NCBI GenBank assembly: GCA_025093555.1
Contig: JAIWNF010000013.1
Coordinates: forward strand, 620,001-684,000
Direction: 5' to 3'
DNA length: 64,000 bases
DNA from: Circinella umbellata
Taxonomy: Eukaryota > Mucoromycota > Mucoromycetes > Mucorales > Lichtheimiaceae
A program made the translations under genes and the position numbers. The notes beneath the pieces are model-generated. The model made no database searches and was not told the DNA's origin. It saw only the letters and a program-made list of their open reading frames with translations. The stretch's first letter is position 1. Every line of letters starts with the position of its first letter. Below are positions 13,005 to 24,600 of the stretch, piece by piece.

Positions 13005-13410
13005 AAAAAAGAAGACGCTCTATATACTCGGTTTTATATATATGTATATAATATGCCTACTCAAATAATTTGTACTATTGTTTATAGCAAACTGTCTTTT
13101 TTTGTACATGATGATAACATATTTCTTTATATATATTACTAAGATTATTCTGTTTTTTGTCTCACTTTTATTGTTCTCCTAAACTCAAATCAAAGTAGTG
13201 TTTTTAAATCAGTAATATATATATTTATATATCAGACTTACCATTCGGGTAACGGTATTGTTTCATATTAAATATAGAGTTCCTTATCCAGCGAATTTGC
13301 TTAATTGCCAAAAAAGGAAACTTTTTCTTTCAAACAAAAAAAGAAACCTCAGACCCTCTCTTTTATTTCTTTTTTTTAAACATAATACCCAAACACCACA
13401 AAGCAACAAA

Positions 13411-14602
13411 ATGGAACAAACTGCATCCATGGATTTTACAACTTTTCCCGCCCATTTATCAAAAAATGATACAGACAAACGTAGATGGGAAGATCTGGGC
13501 GATTTTTATAACCCTCAAATTTCCAAATCTCGTAAGTTTGATCTATATGTTTTTAATACAAATATGTGGTTCTCTTTATATGCTAACCACCTTGTTTTTT
13601 CTTAAATTTATTTGTTTTAAGATAAGGATGGTTCCGAAGAAAGCGTTACAAATAGTGAAGGTAAAAACAGAAAAAAAAAGGAGAGAGAAAGAGATCTTTT
13701 CTGATTCATTTATTTTTACAACAAAGTCATTTATACTTAAAATAAACATTTTGGCAGAAGATTCGATTATGAGCCGGGCGTCCCCAGCTGATAAATCAGA
13801 AGGAAATCAGGTATATTAATTAAGGAAAAAGAGATAAAATATTTCTATCTTTCGTCTGCGAACAAATAAAAGATAGCTAAATAATCAAAATTTATATTTT
13901 TAGAGTCAACGTCGTAAAGAACAAAATCGAGCGGCGCAAAGAGCTTTTCGTGAACGTAAAGAACGTTATGTCAAAGAACTCGAGGATAAAATTCGGGATA
14001 TGCAAGAAGCACATACTCAAAGTTCAGAACGATTACAAAAGGAAAATAACGAGTTACGAGAAACGCTTAAACGTATGGAAACTGAAATGTATACTTTGAA
14101 AGGTGCTGCCATGGCATTTGAAGTGTCAATGAACAAATTACGAGAAGCAGGAATCGAGGTACCGTCAATAAATGAGCTATCACCACCTGCGTCCGATCGA
14201 TACTCCTCAACATCATCTACGTGCGATATACTTTCACCGATGTCTTCACATGATCATCTAATTCATATTAATCAACAACAGCCACAATCACATCATCATC
14301 AGCAACAAACTAGGAGTAATAGTGTTTGTGATGAAGAAATGCGGGAACACGAGGAATTTGCAGAGAGCACGAACGAACGATTTGAACATAAACCTGATCC
14401 AATTACATTAACTGATGCTAAAATGATTCCAGGTGATCAAGTTTGGGATTATCTGAGCACCCATCCAAGATTTGATGAACTTGATATAGCTTCAATGTGT
14501 GCTGAAATTAAACGGAGAAGTGTTTGTTCTGGAAGTGGCCCGGTTATTGAAGAAAAGAAACTTCAGTTACTTGTTCAAGAACAATTGGGAGAGAGGGTAT
14601 AA
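13411..14602 (+). CDS. Yap1/Pap1-type bZIP transcription factor
   Basis: Predicted redox- or stress-responsive DNA-binding factor. Exons 13411-13531, 13622-13660, 13758-13810 and 13904-14602 give 303 residues. The basic region RRKEQNRAAQRAFRERKE (from about residue 74) is the Yap1/Pap1 type, with the NRAAQRAFRER signature. It is followed by a leucine-zipper heptad run to about residue 125. A Ser/His/Gln-rich middle holds isolated cysteines. The C-terminus has CAEIKRRSVCSGSGPVI, resembling the C-terminal cysteine-rich domain that controls Crm1-dependent export of Yap1/Pap1. Short for the family (Pap1 and Yap1 exceed 550). The N-terminal cysteine cluster is not obvious. The leader carries a pyrimidine tract, 13318-13378. 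Confidence 0.92.
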
Positions 14603-15127
14603 TCATAGTCATAAAAACGATAATATAATGCTGCTGGATTTCTTCGCGCATTCAACTTCCTCTACTATCTTTTTTTTTTGCCCTTCCTCCTTTTCTTCAT
14701 TCTCCTAAAAACTTGTCATTGAGGGCCATTTAATCAACTTATTTTCCCAATCAACACTTGTTTTTTCTTCGCCAAAAAAAGCTTCCAACTGTGAAAAATA
14801 CTTGACAAATTACTCGTATTCTTTTTTTTTTTGTAACATTTCATATACATTATTATTGTTCAGTACATATCTCATTAAATAAGGTTTTTTATTGTATTAA
14901 TATTAAAGAATAATCTCCAATTGTGCATATTATATAAAACAATCAGCTCGCATATATTTTCTATTGGTATAAGCACTCAAAAAAAAGATGTAACTATAAA
15001 AATATGAGAAGGAGGGATATTAAAGAGAGGGAAGGAGATGCTTTACATACTGTAAGTATCAAACATGTGCAAACAAGAGCGAGTGTAATATAACCCTTGC
15101 CACTCAATTGACGATGATACCGTTTTT

Positions 15128-15167
<40 letters not shown>

Positions 15168-15897
15168 TTGGGAAAATTCAGTTTCATACACTGTGGTATT
15201 CGTACGAAAGGAATTACTACAACTATGTTTCATAGGCACTTTGGATATGGATATGTATGGATATGTACTTTATCTCTTTTTTTTCGAGTACGTACACATA
15301 TTAGAAACATGCAGCTTTTTGTAACAAATAAGTATATCTAGTACTACATTAACTGCATATAGTTCACTTATTTTTTAAGCTCAATACGGTTGTCAGTGGC
15401 TGTAATATAGACCTGATAAGTGAATATATGTGGGACATCCACCTCACAGGATGCAAGTATTATGTATAAAAAAAATCCGCCCTCTTCTGCAGAATTAGAA
15501 GAAAAATAAAAAAATAGGGTTTCCGCACCTAGTAGTACATAACGTATATTCTACATAATACATTACATACACAACTACATATTATATATCACCGAAAAGA
15601 AAAAGAGAGATAGAAAGAGGCAAACGTTCCTTTCCCCCTTCAATTTTTTTTTCGTGATGCATATTTCCCTTCCTCGAAATTTCTCCTTCTTTCAGCCCAA
15701 TTGTACTGTATATATAATATAGTATAATATCACATCTGTCACCCATACTCTTGAATTTCGCAACTTAGTGATTTTTTAGACATATTGGTATATACTGTTC
15801 CATCTAGTTTTACCCACTTCTTTCTTCGAGTAACCCCCTTGAATCAAGCATATTTATTACAACAAATCACTGTTTTCTATAACCTAATATTCTTTCA

Positions 15898-15992
<95 letters not shown>

Positions 15993-16021
15993 GTACTACT
16001 TTTCTCTTTTGTAACATTAAA
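14603..16021. other. intergenic region with two microsatellites
   Basis: 1.4 kb between the bZIP and the Gln/His-rich gene. It contains a TTTA tetranucleotide run (about 15125-15170) and the (TC)n(AC)n tract at 15901-15992. No coding exon is supported. Open frames here are produced by the repeats. Confidence 0.6.
15901..15992 (+). repeat. long (TC)36(AC)10 tract directly before a start codon
   Basis: Seventy-two nt of perfect TC followed by about 20 nt of perfect AC. The tract ends about 30 nt upstream of the ATG at 16022, so it is likely in the core promoter or 5' leader. It opens a longer reading frame from 15785, but that extension is pure repeat translation and is not counted as protein. 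Confidence 0.95.
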
Positions 16022-17485
16022 ATGATGAACTGCCAACAGGACCAGCCTTTTTCGACATCACAACAACAGCAACAACATTATTATAGACATCCTATGACTT
16101 CTTCTCCGTCTTATCGTTCTACACATTCCGCTATCCAACATAAAAAACAACCAAAATCAATCCTCTCGAGTGGCCCCACTATATCAAAACCAGGTTGTCG
16201 CTATGGTAACAATAGCATTGTCCCGCAACAGCAACAGCAGCGACAACAGAAACAAGGGTATCACTACCATTATGAAGCACCTCCGACAATAATACCGCAA
16301 CAGCAACCTTCCTCATCACCTCGCCATCGTTATGCTCCAACATCCCCAATAGAAGTTAATAATCGTAATGTAGACCATTTTCGACGAGTATCCATGGATG
16401 GATCACTACGAAAGCATATTACCATGGGAGCATCAACTACATCAACGAGAATAATGCCTCATCGCAGAATATCTTTGGGAGTTACATCTTCTTCACACAA
16501 CCATCATTATCATAGAACATCCTCGTTTCAACACAATAATAGCATTTCACCTCGATTGGATTATTATTCACCAGTAAAACCACTGGCAAGAAAGAAATTA
16601 ACTGTTTCACCTCAGCAGAAGCTTCACTATGGTACACGACCACCATTACCTTCCATGTCACAGCAACAGCAACAGCATCATCAACAACAACAACAGCAAC
16701 AACAACAAACAGGTGCTTATAGACGCTCAACCAATTTGGCACGAAGTACATCAATTGTAACTCATAAGTCGATCGAACCTATAGTTAGATCTGGTGTTCA
16801 TGATTATCAAGGTTCACTTCCAACAAAGCCTCTGTTTCAACATCGCTATAGTTCATCAGAAAGACTGACAGACAGCTGTCGTCTCAATGATGAAGCTACA
16901 CGAAAAATTGCACCTTTTCAAATGGCATCTATTGCTGAAGAGAAACAAAGTAACTCTGACACTAAAGAAGATGAGATACCACTCGCTATGCTCGCCTCTA
17001 ATAGTAATAAGCATCAGCAAAAACATTATAACAATACCCATCCAACAATGAAAAAGCACTTTTCCGTGAAACAGCAACAGGAAGGACAACAAGAACAGCA
17101 ACAATATGCAAGTATTAAAATGACCAGTCGTTGTTGTAGTGTTAGTACAGAAAGTAGCAGTAGTCGACCTTCTTTCTTTAGTAAGAACAGCAATAATAGT
17201 GTTAGTAGTAGCGACGAGAGTGGTCTCACATCGTATTGCAGTACAATTCATCAGCAAAAACACGAATCTCCGCTTCCTTCATCCCCATCTGTTGTGGCTA
17301 ATCCCACTCTGCATAATGAATCTACATCATTCGAAATGCATCAACGAGAGGCAAAAAAGCAACGACGACAACGAAAACCTTCTGTAACGAAACGGTTTTT
17401 TTCTTCTATGAATCGATTATCTAAAATAGTGTTAATTTCCTCTACGTCTTCTTCCAATGCGAAACCAGGTGTTAAAAGACAATAA
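16022..17485 (+). CDS. Gln/His/Ser-rich protein of unknown function
   Basis: Intronless frame of 487 residues. It is dominated by Ser, Gln, His, Tyr, Arg and Pro and has no domain I recognise. It has several poly-Gln runs (for example after PSMSQQQQQHH), repeated RRxS-type sites (FRRVSMDGS, HRRISLG, YRRSTNL) that look like basophilic-kinase or 14-3-3 sites, and a basic C-terminus (KKQRRQRKPSVTKRFFSSMN). This suggests an intrinsically disordered regulatory or cortical protein, but that is inference. The start is the first of two adjacent ATGs after the (TC)n(AC)n leader; an upstream ATG would only add repeat-encoded Ser-Leu and His-Thr. Codon use is like its neighbours. Confidence 0.75.
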   Translation: MMNCQQDQPFSTSQQQQQHYYRHPMTSSPSYRSTHSAIQHKKQPKSILSSGPTISKPGCRYGNNSIVPQQQQQRQQKQGYHYHYEAPPTIIPQQQPSSSPRHRYAPTSPIEVNNRNVDHFRRVSMDGSLRKHITMGASTTSTRIMPHRRISLGVTSSSHNHHYHRTSSFQHNNSISPRLDYYSPVKPLARKKLTVSPQQKLHYGTRPPLPSMSQQQQQHHQQQQQQQQQTGAYRRSTNLARSTSIVTHKSIEPIVRSGVHDYQGSLPTKPLFQHRYSSSERLTDSCRLNDEATRKIAPFQMASIAEEKQSNSDTKEDEIPLAMLASNSNKHQQKHYNNTHPTMKKHFSVKQQQEGQQEQQQYASIKMTSRCCSVSTESSSSRPSFFSKNSNNSVSSSDESGLTSYCSTIHQQKHESPLPSSPSVVANPTLHNESTSFEMHQREAKKQRRQRKPSVTKRFFSSMNRLSKIVLISSTSSSNAKPGVKRQ

Positions 17486-17836
17486 TATGAACATATTATA
17501 CGTATCATTATATTTCTTCTTCTTTCGCGTTCCCATTTTCTTTCTCTCTTCTCAATCTTGTTTTTTTTGGCTCTTTCTTTTTTTGCGTCATAATATATTA
17601 TATTTTTTTTTCTTTTCTTTTTTTTTTAAAAAAAAATGTTTATAATACAATGTTTTAATCAATAACTTTTTTCCTTTTTCATAGTTTTGTTTCTTCTCGG
17701 ATTGTTAATTAATAGCAATACATTTATAGTGAATTGAAATAGGAATAGTTTTATTTATTGAATGATAAGATAGTACGTAATGTGTGTGTGTAATAATATT
17801 CTACAATATAGTGTATGTAGGGATGATCCATTTGTT

Positions 17837-17883
<47 letters not shown>

Positions 17884-18001
17884 GAAACGAAAAAAGTTTT
17901 GCACAAAGGAGTATGATGAAGCAAATATAAATACTTAGAAATGCATGTATTTTAAATACACTGTAAAGACAGAGACAATAAATCATACTAGACCATATAT
18001 T
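17486..18001. other. convergent 3' region with (TAA)n
   Basis: 516 bp between two converging stops. It contains T-rich runs and a perfect TAA tract at about 17839-17882. No gene is seen. Confidence 0.55.
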
Positions 18002-19944
18002 TTATATATCCTTATCATCTTCCAATTCTTGTACTTCGCGTTGCATTTCAATTTGTTCACGTTGCCTTGATTTTGGCAACAAGTAAAATTCTTCGCACTT
18101 TTCAAATACTCGACCATTCCCCTAAATAATATCGCAAAATATTGATATGAGAGCTTTGGAAAAATGTTAAAAATATACTGTAGTATAAAGAGAAAACGAA
18201 CTTACTCTTGGTGGAATAGGTATCGGGTATAAAATGGTATACCAAGGGCTAAACGGGAATACTTAGATTTTAGTTATGTGTACATCATATGATGAAATTT
18301 TTACTCTTTTTGTTTTTTCCCTCTAATCTTTTTTTAATAAAAAAAAAGCTTACAATTGTTCGCAGACATTAAAAAAGCGACGAGCATTCTCCCTGAATCC
18401 AAAATCATACATATTGATGAATACCTAAAAAAAATATTACGCCAAAAAAAAATTAGAGTATTGTTTTAGCCTCCTCATATCATCGATCCCTCTCTCCTTT
18501 CCTTGCTCTCGTAACCAGCCATCTTCATAAATTAAAGTTTTTATAATACCTCTCCTTGTCGTTTACATTGCTTTTTGTCATAATAGTTATTGTAAAATTC
18601 AACAGTAGTTTGTGCTGTGAAAATCTATTTTATTCGTTATGTTGTCATGGTTAATTAATTTCGTTACTATGGTAATTAAATTTGTAATAAAAACTAAAAA
18701 AAAAAAAAGTTACCAAATAATAATGCCATAAACAGAGAGCACCTATACAATAGAATACATGACCAAATTTAGTTACTGTTTTCTTTCATCCTTTTATATT
18801 GAAACCCAAAACGAGAAAGAAATTAAAGATATTTACCAATTGCTAAGCCCATACATATTGCGAGAATCATTGAAAATGCCATCAAAGGACGAGGGAAATA
18901 ATATGGCCACTGAATAAATTAGATAATATTATTAAAAAAAATACATTAAGAGATTATGAGCCATTTTTCTTTTCGCTATGAAATATGTATTAACGTGCCC
19001 TATAAATTTTGGACCGTGTTTACAAAAGCATCCTACCTCGCTTGTAAGAAGATCTAATGATACAACGAACGGACGCCAGCCGAATGCGACAAAATAAGCG
19101 GCAGATATCACTAAATAAGTCATAAATAATACAAAGTATCTATGATTGAAGTGTCCGACACAGTTATGAATCCAAGGACCTAAATAATAAGTGAGTATTG
19201 TTCAAATTAGATTCACAAAACCTAAAAACATTAAAATATAATTCTTGTAACTTTTTTTTTAAAAAGGAAAATCCATGTTACTCTATCCTTCCCCCTCTTT
19301 ATCTCTTTCTTTGAAACTTTACAATGATGATCGAAGCGCATAATGCATTGATTGCATACACTACAATGATGTGCTCGTTCAGGTTTTGGCAGGTGGCCTA
19401 GTAAATTAAGAAAGTTAATAACTGCATATATTATTAAAACATCATGAAATGATAAAAATAAAATAGATATACGAACATTTTTTACAGGTCTTTGGACAAT
19501 CCGAATATTCTTCCATATCAAGAAGTACTTCGTGAACTTGAACTTCATGCTATATTTTAGGTTTTCAATCCAATGTTTTAGTTTGAACGTTATATGAAAA
19601 TACAATTAAAAACAGTATATATCTTGATTTGTATAAATATATACCTCTGAAATAGTGGCTCCTGGAGGATGATCTGATTCTTTCGCATAAATTTCGGCCA
19701 TTGTACCAGGATGCGTTTTGATTGCCATATAATAATGGAAATGAATGCAATAAACCATATATACAGTAAAAATGAAAATGAAGATAATAGACAGTTTGCC
19801 AAAAAATGATGCCTCAGACCAATCATGTGAATATGGGAATACGACAAGATAGTATGCCAATGCACTCATATCAATGAGCATTAAAGCAACTGCAATGAAT
19901 ACTGGACCAGCCTTATCAATGGCTCGATCAATCAGTTGTACCAT
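18002..19944 (-). CDS. DHHC-type protein S-palmitoyltransferase (ZDHHC16-like)
   Basis: Attaches palmitate to cysteines of client proteins at ER/Golgi-type membranes. About ten short exons join into roughly 333 residues. There are two N-terminal membrane segments, then [12 protein letters not shown], the zinc-binding CPKTCKKC...[13 protein letters not shown], the catalytic [21 protein letters not shown], and two more membrane segments. The TTxE motif (QTTVEFY), a [16 protein letters not shown] segment and a charged C-terminus follow. The FHYYMAI segment and spacing resemble ZDHHC16, but orthology is inferred. An intron (19180-19322) splits the DHHC cysteine codon after its first base. The start is the ATG of MVQLIDRA, which precedes the first membrane segment. 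An upstream frame to 20073 or 20131 could extend it but looks like leader. Confidence 0.9.
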
Positions 19945-21630
19945 GTGGATAAAATGTATTATATGATGAACAAATAGAATTAAATAAAAGAGAGAGAGAG
20001 AATGCTCCAGCAAAAAAGTCCGGTCGGCCAGAGGAACCAACTCTCTTTTGAGGTTCCAAAAAAAAAAAATCATGCGCGGTGGTTGCCTGTCTCAACAGCT
20101 TTATCAAAAAATGTGTTTTAGCAGCCAACAATAATTTCTATTTGAGGAATTATCAGGGAAAAAACTCAACCGGGATTCAAGACATGTTTAAGCCGTAAAA
20201 GAAATTCGGGAAATTCGATACGAGACAATTTAAACTATTTGGAGATGTCGTGTACACTTGAAACTGTGACTGAAAAGGCCTGTTTTCATACTCATAATTA
20301 TATTTCTAGTGTTTATTAAACCAATGTCCAGGGTATCTTATGCTCTTAAACTTATATAAAGGGTTAATTCTAGATGTAGTAAATTCTTCAATAACCTTCC
20401 ATCTTACATACACTCATTCTTAGCAGTTATAATAAGCCATAGCGGAACAGAATAGTTCAGATCGCCACACAATATCTATTCGCGTTACATAATAGACATT
20501 TTTAATGGCCTTTTTTATTCCTCTATTTATTTTGAAGTTGCTGGCACCACTTTATTTTAAGGAACACTACTGGTATGTATTTTACTGAAAAAAGCGATTG
20601 GAACTTTTATTTTATAAAGCTTTATTAACTGTCGCTCGCTCCCTCGGCCATATTGGAAATTATTTCAAGCATCAAATAAATAATACATAATATGTTGAAT
20701 CCCCATGATTATCATGTCGTTTGAGCAACTGAATATCTTGAAAAAAGGTATTAGGGACACATTTGATAAAACCCCTGTTTGGAAAACGTGAAACCAGCAT
20801 CATTTTATGGAAGGTAATAGGAATGACTTTTTTACCAGAACTAGAAATATGCAAAATATTTTTATATTTTCATTCATTATTCTTTTTCTTTTCTCTTAAT
20901 AGAGATAACATTTACAGTATATTTTGTTTATTCTGTGTGGAGTGGTTGGTGGATATCATATACGTATAACTTGATCTGGGTACAGTAGTAGCAAAAAATA
21001 AATCCAAGTTGGTTTTCATAACGCATGATAGTAATTGCAGTCATTTTTTTGAGGAATTTGCTATGAGCACCGACAAGAGTTATTATTTTCGTACAACATA
21101 TGATATATAAAGAAAAGCATTACCTTCGTATGTAGATGCAGTCTAATAATTATCAGTGATGAACCACACACGCGAATAATATCGAATAATAATGAGTGAT
21201 ATAAAATAAGATGTTAAATGTTTTATATAGATGTAAATAATAATATCATTATTATGTTGAAACGGACAGGGTGAATTGTGTATATATATGTGTGTATGTA
21301 CGTGTGTTATGGATATTGTATAATATATATATATATATAGATATATAGATATAATATGTGTGCTGAGATAATAATGCTGAATTGCTGGAATATGTATAAT
21401 AATAATATATAAACTAAATGTAAAACAAACAAAGAAATACCAAAAAGAAAAAAAAAAGAAAAAAAATATACATTGCAGTGGTGGTAATGTATGCACGAGT
21501 AGTAAAGATAAAATCACAAGCGAGGGTTTTTACATAAGATAAAAAAAAGTGATGGGGGAAGGAGGAAGAGAAAAGAAATTATTATAATATATTAAATAGA
21601 TATAAAGGTCAATTGCACAAAAGAAACTTA
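19945..21630. other. intergenic region
   Basis: 1.7 kb between the DHHC start and the stop of the Zn2Cys6 gene (both minus strand). It is AT-rich with TA runs near 21313-21350. Frames here such as 21143-21517 are repeat-driven. No gene is supported. Confidence 0.55.
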
Positions 21631-24600
21631 TCAGTTCCAATTCGTTGCCATTACATCTACTGCCATTTTATTTTGATTAGACACTTGATCTATCCATGCT
21701 TCTTGACCAAACATAGCAGGAGACGCAGAAGTGGATCTACCATCGCTTGCAGAAGAACTTGTTGGTTCTGAAAGTGAAGGTGCTTGATGCTGTTGCTGAT
21801 TCAATGATGATGACGCCCGTGGCGATTTCACTCTACTCTGTAGCTGTCGTTGCTGCTGCTGATAATGTTGCTGTTTCTGCTGTCCTCGCCTGGTATCCAC
21901 TGAATGACGCGACTTCTGTATGTTAGTATGTAACCTTGTATGTAATGGATTTTGTTGCTGTTGTCCAATCCATTCACCCTGCTGTTGGTGGTGATGAGAT
22001 GTATGCGTTAGTCTGTGTTGCTGTTGTTGCTGGTTCTCCATGTTAAAAAAAAGGAACATACTATTGCTATCATTTAGAGCAGGCTGTTGGGTTGTATGTG
22101 ATGTCATGGGATCTATATTGATATTCATGGAGGATGGATCCACAATACCAGGACCAAATGATCCTGCTTCTACGTTCATCTGTCCTGTATTGTGGAGCGT
22201 TTCAATGATTGATTGCTGAAAATCACTATTCCAATCCTTTGGTCGAGCGGCCCAGCCTTTGTTAGATGGTAAGTTGGGTTGAGGAGCAGGAAGCAATGGG
22301 ACTTTGGGCGCATTGGATGTAATATTACTCACCATCCCCCCTGTCGTTGAAGTAACAGTTGCTACCCCTTGTGTTTGCGCTGACGTTCCTGGCACATTGG
22401 AAGTAAACGGTTCTGGAGTAGCTGGTGGTTCGTTTCTTATTGTATTGTTATTATTGCTGCGATCCATAGTCGGTACTCGTGACGATGGTTGCTGCTGATA
22501 GATATTCGGGTCTGACGAAGTGTTAGTGGTTGCTGCTGCTGCTGTTGCAACTGGATCCGCCAAATTCATAAACAAAAAGTCAGTAGTGTACACGGCTATT
22601 CCGGATTGATCATGAATTTCTTGCATACTTAAATTATTAGACATTTGTTGCTGCGTTCTACTAAAATTTCCATTGGTAGGTGTAGTAGCTGCTACTGCTG
22701 CTACAGCTGCAGTTGTTGAGATTCTTGGATGATGGTGTTGATGGTGATGTTGATGACGATCCGTCCTTAACATATCCATTTGATCACTGTATACACTATC
22801 CGTGCGCATTCGTTTTGGTGTTATTACTTGTTGCTGATAATCCATATCCATGTTTGAATAATCTGTTACTGTTTGTGCATATTGGCGCTTTTGATTATGA
22901 GCTAGCAACGTTCGTTGTTGTTGGTGTTGTTGATGATGTTGTTGTACTGCCACAGTGTTTCGTCTTCTATGCATGGCATTCGATGTGCCCAGGGGATAAG
23001 CATCCGACGATTCTGGATAAGAATGTCGTAATGAAAATGCTGGTGGTGCATTTCCACCAGCAACTGCAGCAGCAGCAGCTGCAGCTGCTTCGGAAAATGA
23101 AGCACTTGTTCTGAACATGTCAACCGTGGTATTACTAGGCATGGTTGTTACTTGCATATTTGTTCCGTTGCTATTACCACTGTTATTGCTACTATTGCTT
23201 CGGAGATCTTTTTTACGTGATAACTTTTCCAGTTGTTCCCGATCAATATCATTTCGATCAAGAGGAAATCCTGGTCCACGTCCGCTCGTGGTACCTCCTT
23301 GTAATGGTAACGCCTCGTTCAATAAATTTTCATCCGAGAATGATTGTCCAAGTGATTCAGGCCATTGATGATCATTAAATCGTGTGGATGATTTTGTTAT
23401 TGATGTAATTGTATGTGCAGGAGGATGTTGGAATTGTGGGTTGAAGACAACAGTAGCACCAATTGCGCTGCTTACCATAGAATGACTTCCGTTATTATTT
23501 GTCGCTGTATTTGCTGGAGTTATTGTCGTTACTGTTGTAGATGGGGTGGACATAAAACGACGATTATCAGGATTCTCCGTTAGTATTTGTTGCTGGGTTG
23601 GTTTGTTTTCAGCCGCTGTAGCCTGAATTTCGTCCAGTGATTCTGTAAATACATTTGCAACCTCAATTTGTGAACGAATTGGATTTAATAATCGTTGTAA
23701 CTTATAAATTGGCATAAGCGTCACTGCCTTTGGTTCAGTAGATCCTTTGACCGCTGCTGCTGCAGTTGTAGCCACAACAGCAACTGATTCAGTTGCATGC
23801 TGTGCACTGTGGCGTTTTTTGTTTTTCTGGTTGTTTCCAAGATGTTGATGCTGTTGCTGTTGCTGTCGTTGTGATCGTCGATGTTGATTTTGACTCTCAT
23901 GGTCGACCTGGTCATCATCATTATTCTTACCATTATTATAATTTAGTCCATGAGAGAGTGGTTTACGCTGCCGTAGACAAGATACAGAAATAGAAGCAGC
24001 AAGACACAAGGGATATAAGACGGTATGAACAATAGGATCTTGTTGGCGTGTTTGATCTGTTATTCCACCAGGTAATGAATGATAGTCCATTGTCAGATCA
24101 TCAATAATATGTACAATATCAGCAGCTGCTTGATCACAAATATCTAAAATTACATTGCGAAATAATATCTTGTCGTTGCTAATTTTATCCTGTGTTGATG
24201 AAAATGAACTTGAATTCCGCCGAAATAAACTTAACGATGCAGGTATTTGACAAAAAAAGACTTGAATTGTTAAGGTGTGATGGTATAATGATAAAATACA
24301 AGCAGGTAAGCTAATATTTGATGGTCGTGAGTAACTTTGTTTCTCTTGACCAGAGCTTCTTAGATCCCCTTGACCATGAATCGTGGACCAAGAGCGAAGC
24401 ACGCTTAGTTGTTCCTGTTGTATAGCAGAGGAAAAAGATCAGATTACGCAAAAAAAAAAAAAAAAAAAAAAGGAGAGAGGGCCAGAATAATAAATAATTA
24501 TTACCTTAATTTCGGAATATTTCATGTTGCTTTTAGATAGTCGCTTCAAGAATTCTGTGTATGTATCAGCCACTTGCAAAGCCCATCGTTGTTTTGATCC

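Noticed and set aside
15785..16021. N-terminal extension of the Gln/His-rich protein
   Set aside because: It would be mostly Ser-Leu and His-Thr dipeptides read from the TC and AC tract; the ATG at 16022 is the sensible start.
21143..21517. 124-codon minus-strand frame
   Set aside because: Reads through TA/TG-rich intergenic DNA with Ile/Tyr/His runs and no domain.
22713..23114. 133-codon plus-strand frame opposite the Zn2Cys6 gene
   Set aside because: Antisense shadow of Gln/His-rich codons (CAR/CAY read as TTG, GTG and similar).
24448..24470. Run of about 21 A as possible assembly error or insertion scar
   Set aside because: It lies in an intron as the T-rich stretch upstream of the 3' splice site on the coding strand, which is normal.
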